Of a stretch of 64,000 nucleotides of DNA, positions 58,480-64,000 are shown piece after piece. Under the pieces are notes generated by a model. The model did not search any database. It was not told the origin of the DNA and saw only the letters and a program-made list of their open reading frames with translations. How positions within the stretch are numbered: position 1 is the stretch's first letter; each line of letters begins with the position of its first letter. This DNA comes from Nymphaea colorata (taxonomy: Eukaryota; Streptophyta; Magnoliopsida; Nymphaeales; Nymphaeaceae), in NCBI RefSeq assembly GCF_008831285.2, contig NC_045145.1:22088040-22152039 (forward strand). Reading direction: 5' to 3'. The position numbers were made by a program, and so were the translations under genes.

Positions 58480-59480
58480 GCATTAATTTGATTTTGTAAC
58501 TAATGGTCCCTTTTATGGGGATTAATTATAAAACTCTATTTATAGGAATCTTCAACAAGACAATTTGTGCATTAATCAACTGCATTCTACTTGGGTACAA
58601 AAATTCTTTTTAAAAAAAGAAGGTGCCAGATGGAGTTGCATGCACAGACAAATACAAAGAAAAAGGGGTTAGGGCATTTTTAAAATATTTTAAACATACA
58701 TTTTAGACTTTTTAACATTTCCATAAATCTTCTTTTATCATTCTAAAAACCATTGTTTTTAACATTTCCATAAATCTTCTTTTATCATTCTAAAAACCAT
58801 TGTTTTCCTTTTTTTACTTTTTTTTAACAATATTTTGGTCATAGCTCCGCCTTACAAAAAACATATTTGGGAGCCTTATATTCTGAAGGAAATAACGTAC
58901 ATAATCCTTCAATTTAGAGGAGCAATAAAACTACCAAAAAGGCCTGAACCAGCCATTTCAACCTGGCAATCTTGTACATCATGAAGCTGACTATTCGGTC
59001 AGCCAGCGGTCAAGCAAAAATTATTCAGAGACTAAACATGCGATGGTTCTACCACATTGACTAATGCTGCAGCAAGGTGTTCCACGTTAAAGACGAAGAA
59101 TTCAACCACCGATCCCGCGCTCTGGTCACGGCCGCCATGTTCCGTTTCACAACTTGAAAAGGACCACTACTCCAATAAACGATCCGCGTCCACTGCAGCA
59201 ACATTGTCTTCTTAGTTTCTTTTCGCAGCATGCATGATTTTTTTCTCTAAACAACTTGCAAATTAACTGGTCAGTCTTCAACGTAGAGAAATATTGGTGC
59301 TGCCATTAATTCTGGAACAACGAAACCTTGGAAAGTTCGTAATTGGTGCCGCTTTTAATTATGAATCAACGAAACCTTTCAAAGTACGTAGAAAAAGGGT
59401 GTGACCCATTCAACACGTCCAATTTGGAATCCACAATTTCTAGGTCATTGCTCATCATTGTCGATCTTTAAGTCCCTAAC
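58480..59480 (+). promoter_or_regulatory. orphan W-type promoter (no gene)
   Basis: Collinear with the 800-900 bp upstream of W1 and W2: TTTTGTAACTAATGGTCCC, ATTCGGTCAGCCAGCGGTCAAGC, GACGAAGAATTCAACCACCGATC, TCATTGTCGATCTTTAAGTCC. It stops just before the TATA box and start codon, where ACACCCAGCTCAGGG begins; no MMP coding sequence follows. It is a third W copy whose transcription start and gene body were lost. 59274-59395 holds a short local duplication (GCTTTTAATT... AACGAAACCT). Confidence 0.8.
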
Positions 59481-60130
59481 ACCCAGCTCAGGGACAAAAG
59501 CCAAACCCTTTGATTTTGATTTTTAAAATGTATAATATGATTTTGTTGATGCAAAAATCATTTGTTAGACTTTAATAGTATTTTTATAATGTTTAGCTAA
59601 TAAAAAATAACCTTTTTCATTACAACAACTTGAATCAAAGCACATTTTATATCAAAATAGTTTTTATAAGTATTTAAGGCATTTACCAACTTTCTTATTC
59701 ATTCAAAGGTCTGATAACACAAATTTTGATGTATTTGACCAATAATAAGCATGGTCCGGCGAGGCCTTAGTGGTCTACACTCGCTTCATAAAAACCGTTG
59801 TATTAAACCAGTTTCGTTTTCATTTGGTCTGTATTTCTTAACCATTTATATTTAAGAAAACATATATATAATTATATGGGTCCTCAAACGTACAAATCCA
59901 CATAAAAATAATGCTCTCTGTGCACTTGTGTGATTTTAGAAGCAAAAGGAAACATCACACCGTTGATTTTGAAAGTTAATAAAAAAAAAATATCCACACT
60001 TTTTAGATGTAGATCTCTCTTTCTCTCTCTCTCTCTCTCTCTTTTTGCGTAATTTTGTTCTTTGCGGATTGTTTTTGTATTTAGGGAACCTCTTGTCCCC
60101 AAATTTTGTTATATATTCTCATTTTATCGG

Positions 60131-60202
<72 letters not shown>

Positions 60203-60482
60203 ATTTTTTTGTTAAAAAACTCCTTCTAATAAAATATAAACATCTTAATATGTTTATAAAGACTATTTTAAACAAGTAGCTTTAATGAAAAACATTTATT
60301 CTTTTATTATCATGTCATAGGGGCCATTCATTTTTTTATTATGAAAACACTACTAAAGTCTAACGAATGATCAACTTAGTATATGTTTTGCATCAACTCA
60401 TTCTTATAAGGTCAGATTAAAAAAAAAACGTTTTAAAAATCAAAATCAAAGGGTCTGGTTTTTATCCCTGACCTAGTTTTTA

Positions 60483-60527
<45 letters not shown>

Positions 60528-61740
60528 CTATGTTTTCTTGAGAATGAACGTCTTTCACTAGTTTATTAGAATTAATCATATGTTTGCAAGGAAAATCATA
60601 AAATATATTTTTTTAAGGATTAAATTAATGTCAAGAGTCTTGAGGGATGGACGTCTTTCACATGTCTGGCAGAATCAATCAAATGTTTGCAATTAGAATC
60701 ATAAAATGTATTTTATTAATGATTAAATTAAGGTCAAGAGTCTTAAGGACGAAGGTCATCAAATTTGATATACGTATTTATGTATAGGCATGTATGTGGC
60801 AAGTTTTTAAAAATTTTGTATCCACATGTTCCTTCATTGTCCAATTACATATATACATCGGAATTATTTAAAAAATCAAATGATCGAAGTGGCCAGAATA
60901 TCTTATTCGAAGACTAGAGGGCCAACGAAGCAGTATAATTGTATCTGTAACCACCAATAGGGAACTTTGTTAGCCATTTTAGATGGCCGTCTTCAGACCA
61001 TAAACGTCATTGAGGGCTACTGATCGGACAGCAACAGAACAATACTAATAAAGAGGATGCTGGGAGGTATATTCCCGATTAATCATGCATCGGCAAAGTC
61101 AGTCTTTGGCTGGTCAGAGAAGAGGGACGTTGGTCTCTTGACGTCACTGGACGTCTTTCGCAAGTTTAGCACAATTGATAATATCTTTACCAGTAAAATC
61201 AGAATATATATATATATATATATATTATATATGTTAAAGTTACCATAAAGTGTCATTACATCACGAACTATAGATAATATCAATGACTATTTTTTACTGA
61301 AATTTTTAAATTTTAAGATGAAGTAACATCCAATGGCAGCTTTAAACTCCCAATGTATGTACATGTTTCAGTGATCTAAACTCATGAAAATTGTATCCTT
61401 TGTGTGTGTGTCTGAGAGAGAGAGAGAGAGAGAGAGATGAAATAGGGACAAAGTTTGATGCGTGAGAAAGAGGGAGAGAATCAGAGATGTTTTAACTAAA
61501 ACATGTTTTTCACAAATCGAACTTTTTCGAATGTTTAAATCTAAATGACAATAAAAAAGACAATCTTGAATACATGCGGGTCTATATTCGAAGTTAACTA
61601 GTTTATAAGTACATACTCTCAACCTAATTAGCATCCTAGCTCTGACGCACCAATTGTGTCGTTGTTTTTCACAAATCAAACGTAAACAATGCAAATGTGG
61701 AAATCTGTAGGATAATAAAAAAAATCACGGAAAAGAGCTG
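59481..61740. other. AT-rich spacer with microsatellites
   Basis: No gene. Contains (CT)n 60015-60041, (CT)n(AT)n 60132-60200, (TA)n 60486-60525, (TA)n 61203-61224 and (GA)n 61409-61438. A local repeat of about 100 bp (GAATGAACGTCTTTCACTAG, then GGATGGACGTCTTTCACATG) is at 60540-60745. Confidence 0.65.
60042..60131 (+). mobile_element. LINE 3' terminal fragment
   Basis: TTAGGGAACCTCTTGTCCCCAAATTTTG and TTATATATTCTCATTTTATCGGC match the last 90 bp of the LINE ending at 35172. Again a CT tract follows directly. Confidence 0.75.
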
Positions 61741-62533
61741 TTTAAATTTGAATTGTAACTAATGGTTTTTGCTTTTACGGTTTATAAAATTCAATTTACG
61801 GGATATCTTTGCGGAGTTAATTTGTGCATTAATCAACTACGTTGTACTTGGATATATATGTTAATGCATATATATGACACTACGATCTAGATCACGAGCA
61901 ATTTAAGTACAAAAAAGGCCCTGATCCAACTAGATATTTCATCCCGTCCATCTTTTAAATCATGCCCACCATTTAGTCAGCTAGAGGTCAAACCAAAAAG
62001 TTGAAGGGCTAAAACATGCGTTGGGTTTGACCAGGTTGACTGATTCTGCAAGGCCTTTCACATTGATGACGAAGAATTCAACAGTCGATCCCGCGCTCCG
62101 GTGAAGGCCCTCAAGTTCCTTGCCACAGCCCCAATAAACGATCGGTGTCTACTGCGGCAACATTGTCTTCTTAGTTTCTTTCTTGTTTCATGTCCTTCCG
62201 CTAGCTAAGTCGTAGCAAGCAAGATTTTCTCTTAACAACATTCAAATTAACTAGTCAGTCTCCAACGTAGAGAAACGTTGGTGCTGCCATTAATTGGTGC
62301 CGCCAAAACCTTTAAAAGTTCGTAGAAAAAGGGTGTAACCCATTCAACACGTCCAATTTGAAATCTGCAATTTCTACGTCATTGCTCATCATTGTCGATC
62401 TTTCAGTCCCTACACGGCATGTACCAATCTTGTATTTTGGATCTATAAATAGCTGCCACCATATGCACCAGACATTGTACAAATCTCTCTAGTAAGAGGT
62501 TAATTAGGAGGTTCTGCAGTAAGTGCCTTAGTC
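61741..62533 (+). promoter_or_regulatory. promoter and leader of W2 MMP
   Basis: TATA box TATAAATA at 62444-62451, 83 bases before the ATG. Shares with W1 GACGAAGAATTCAAC, TTTTCTTAGTTTCTTTCTT-like and AAGAGGTTAATTAGGAGGTTC blocks. W-box cores at GAGGTCAAACC (about 61986) and CAGGTTGACTG (about 62033). Confidence 0.65.
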
Positions 62534-63469
62534 ATGGGTTGCAGTACATTCATTGTGGCAATTCTTGTGTTGGTTTCCCTTCATGGTGCTAGCTGCCGGA
62601 TGTTGGCTGCTGACGCCGGCAAGGAGAGGTATGTCCGGGCAGACCTCAGCCAGCTCACCGGTTGCCGGCGTGGGCAAAATCAGGCTGGGCTTGCCTCCCT
62701 GAAGCGATACTTGAATCATTTTGGTTACCTCGACAGCGAGGGAGCCGATGAGTTCTCAGATGAATTTAACGAGGATCTCGAGGCTGCACTCAGGACGTAC
62801 CAGCTGAATTTCAATCTGAACGCCAGCGGAGTCCTGGACGAGCCCACGGTGCAGAAGCTTATCCAGCCCAGATGCGGTGTCTCTGACATTGTCAATGGCA
62901 CCAACTTGATGAAGTCCGGCCGCCACCGGCACATCCCCGGAGTCGGCCATTTCGTCATGCATTATGCATTCTTTGCCGGCATGCCCCGGTGGCCGGATTC
63001 TCAGCGTAATCTCAAGTACACCTTCTCTACCGACAATCAGCAATATGGAGCAGAGCAGCTGAGGTCCGTCTTCTCTGCGGCGTTCGCCAAGTGGGCAGCA
63101 GTGTCGCCGTTCCAATTCGCTGAAGCCTCTGATGGCGAAGTAGCCGATCTAGAGCTTGCTTTTTACAGCGGAGATCATGGGGACGGCCGTCCCTTCGATG
63201 GGCCGGGTACCGTCCTTGCACATGCGTTTGCGCCTACAAATGGAAGGCTTCATTTCGATGCCGATGAGGCCTGGCTGCCTGACGCTACCGGGACAAACGG
63301 AATGGATCTCGAATCGGTGGCAGTCCACGAAATCGGCCATCTTCTTGGGCTCGGCCATTCTGCGGACATAAATGCGATCATGTATCCGTCAATTGGCGCT
63401 GGAGTGAGGAAGGTGGACCCGAATTCCGACGATGTTCAAGGGATCCAAGTGCTTTATGGCTCTAAGTAA
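62534..63469 (+). CDS. matrix metalloproteinase zymogen W2 (intact)
   Basis: Tandem sister of the gene at 55870: same 311-residue length and plan, no introns. Signal peptide about 1-21, prodomain with switch PRCGVSD (Cys114), catalytic domain with canonical DHGD (214-217), LAHAF, LHFDADE and HEIGHLLGLGH (265-275), Met-turn MYPS (Met283). Differences from W1 are scattered. The clearest cluster is the segment after the Met-turn (SIGAGVRKVDPNSDD here), which looks like the usual MMP form, and the prodomain (KERYVRADLSQL). Sequons at Asn96 and Asn121. Secreted, no GPI-like tail. Its flanks are W-type on both sides, and a possible polyadenylation word AATAAA is at 63589-63594. Confidence 0.95.
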   Translation: MGCSTFIVAILVLVSLHGASCRMLAADAGKERYVRADLSQLTGCRRGQNQAGLASLKRYLNHFGYLDSEGADEFSDEFNEDLEAALRTYQLNFNLNASGVLDEPTVQKLIQPRCGVSDIVNGTNLMKSGRHRHIPGVGHFVMHYAFFAGMPRWPDSQRNLKYTFSTDNQQYGAEQLRSVFSAAFAKWAAVSPFQFAEASDGEVADLELAFYSGDHGDGRPFDGPGTVLAHAFAPTNGRLHFDADEAWLPDATGTNGMDLESVAVHEIGHLLGLGHSADINAIMYPSIGAGVRKVDPNSDDVQGIQVLYGSK

Positions 63470-64000
63470 AACACCATTAGTGGACGTATCTGTTGGATGA
63501 AATGATGAAGAAGTACGCTGAGAAGATATATAGTTCACGATAGGCCAATTTGTTACTTGTTTAAGTTGAAGGATTCAAGGGAAATGGGAATAAAAAGTTG
63601 GTTCCATTGGTGTCTTATAGCGTGTCTTGTTCCACATATGTCGAGTGGGCTCGTATGGATCATGTCCCCTTTTCTGTATTTATAATAAGTTCATTTGTTG
63701 TTTTCTAGTGTTGCCTTCATTCATATAAGTTCTCAAGGTTGGATAAAACATCACTAATTTTCAAATCTATCCAACTTCAAAACCTAAAAGTTATGAAGGA
63801 GTGTTTTTCTTGTTTGAATGAATGACTGAAGTTCCCAAAACACAAATGCACTTCAGTGTAATTATTTGAAAACCCAGTTTTAAACATGTTTGGGATGTTT
63901 TGACGAAACTCTTTTATCACAAACTGAAAAACCTGCCCCTTCGTCGCCCCTCTGAATACACGAACTCGTTTCTAAAAACTACTTAAAAATCATGCTTCAT
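63470..64000. other. W2 3' flank
   Basis: Shared with the W1 3' flank up to about 63885, then unique sequence to the window end. No gene. Confidence 0.65.

Overview
This is nuclear DNA from a flowering plant; the species cannot be named from the window. The evidence is a set of intronless genes for secreted matrix metalloproteinases (MMPs, family M10A, the form plants use), surrounded by plant-type Ty1/copia and LINE retrotransposons, hAT transposons and MITEs, and long AT-rich spacers. No bacterial, organellar or CRISPR-like features are present.

The organising theme is a decaying tandem array of MMP genes. I count ten loci with MMP coding sequence, one short coding fragment and one promoter-only relic. 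Only three have an unbroken open reading frame with a complete HExGHxxGxxH zinc site and PRCG(V) cysteine switch: 17333-18289, 55870-56805 and 62534-63469. By shared flanks and sequence there are four kinds of duplicated block. X carries the loci at 12.8, 17.3 and 31.1 kb. Y carries those at 3.4, 22.4, 36.7 and 39.8 kb. Z carries two propeptide-only loci at 5.8 and 50.7 kb, each followed by the same 2-3 kb of non-coding DNA and an antisense RNase H relic. W carries the canonical genes at 55.9 and 62.5 kb plus the orphan promoter at 58.5-59.5 kb.

Layout: 1-3.2 kb copia element with 3' LTR, inserted in the promoter of a dead Y gene; 4.8-5.5 kb an LTR piece and a hAT MITE; 5.6-8.6 kb Z block; 8.7-11.7 kb gene-free; 11.8-20 kb two X blocks (one pseudogene, one intact gene); 20-23.5 kb Y block split by a small LTR element; 23.5-25.2 kb copia fragment; 25.3-35.5 kb an X block split by a 5.2 kb hAT element and then truncated by a LINE; 35.5-42.2 kb Y blocks with copia fragments and a solo LTR; 42.2-49.7 kb gene-poor with a 5 kb copia element; 49.7-54.9 kb second Z block with a hAT MITE and a LINE fragment; 55-64 kb W blocks.

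The intact products are predicted secreted zymogens: signal peptide, peptidoglycan-binding-like prodomain ending in the cysteine switch, then the zinc catalytic domain. None has an obvious C-terminal GPI-type extension. X and Y members share a conserved upstream module and TATA box, but their structural-zinc loop differs from that of the W genes. Several transposon insertions have target-site duplications that can be read directly, and empty paralogous sites in sister blocks allow the order of events to be reconstructed.
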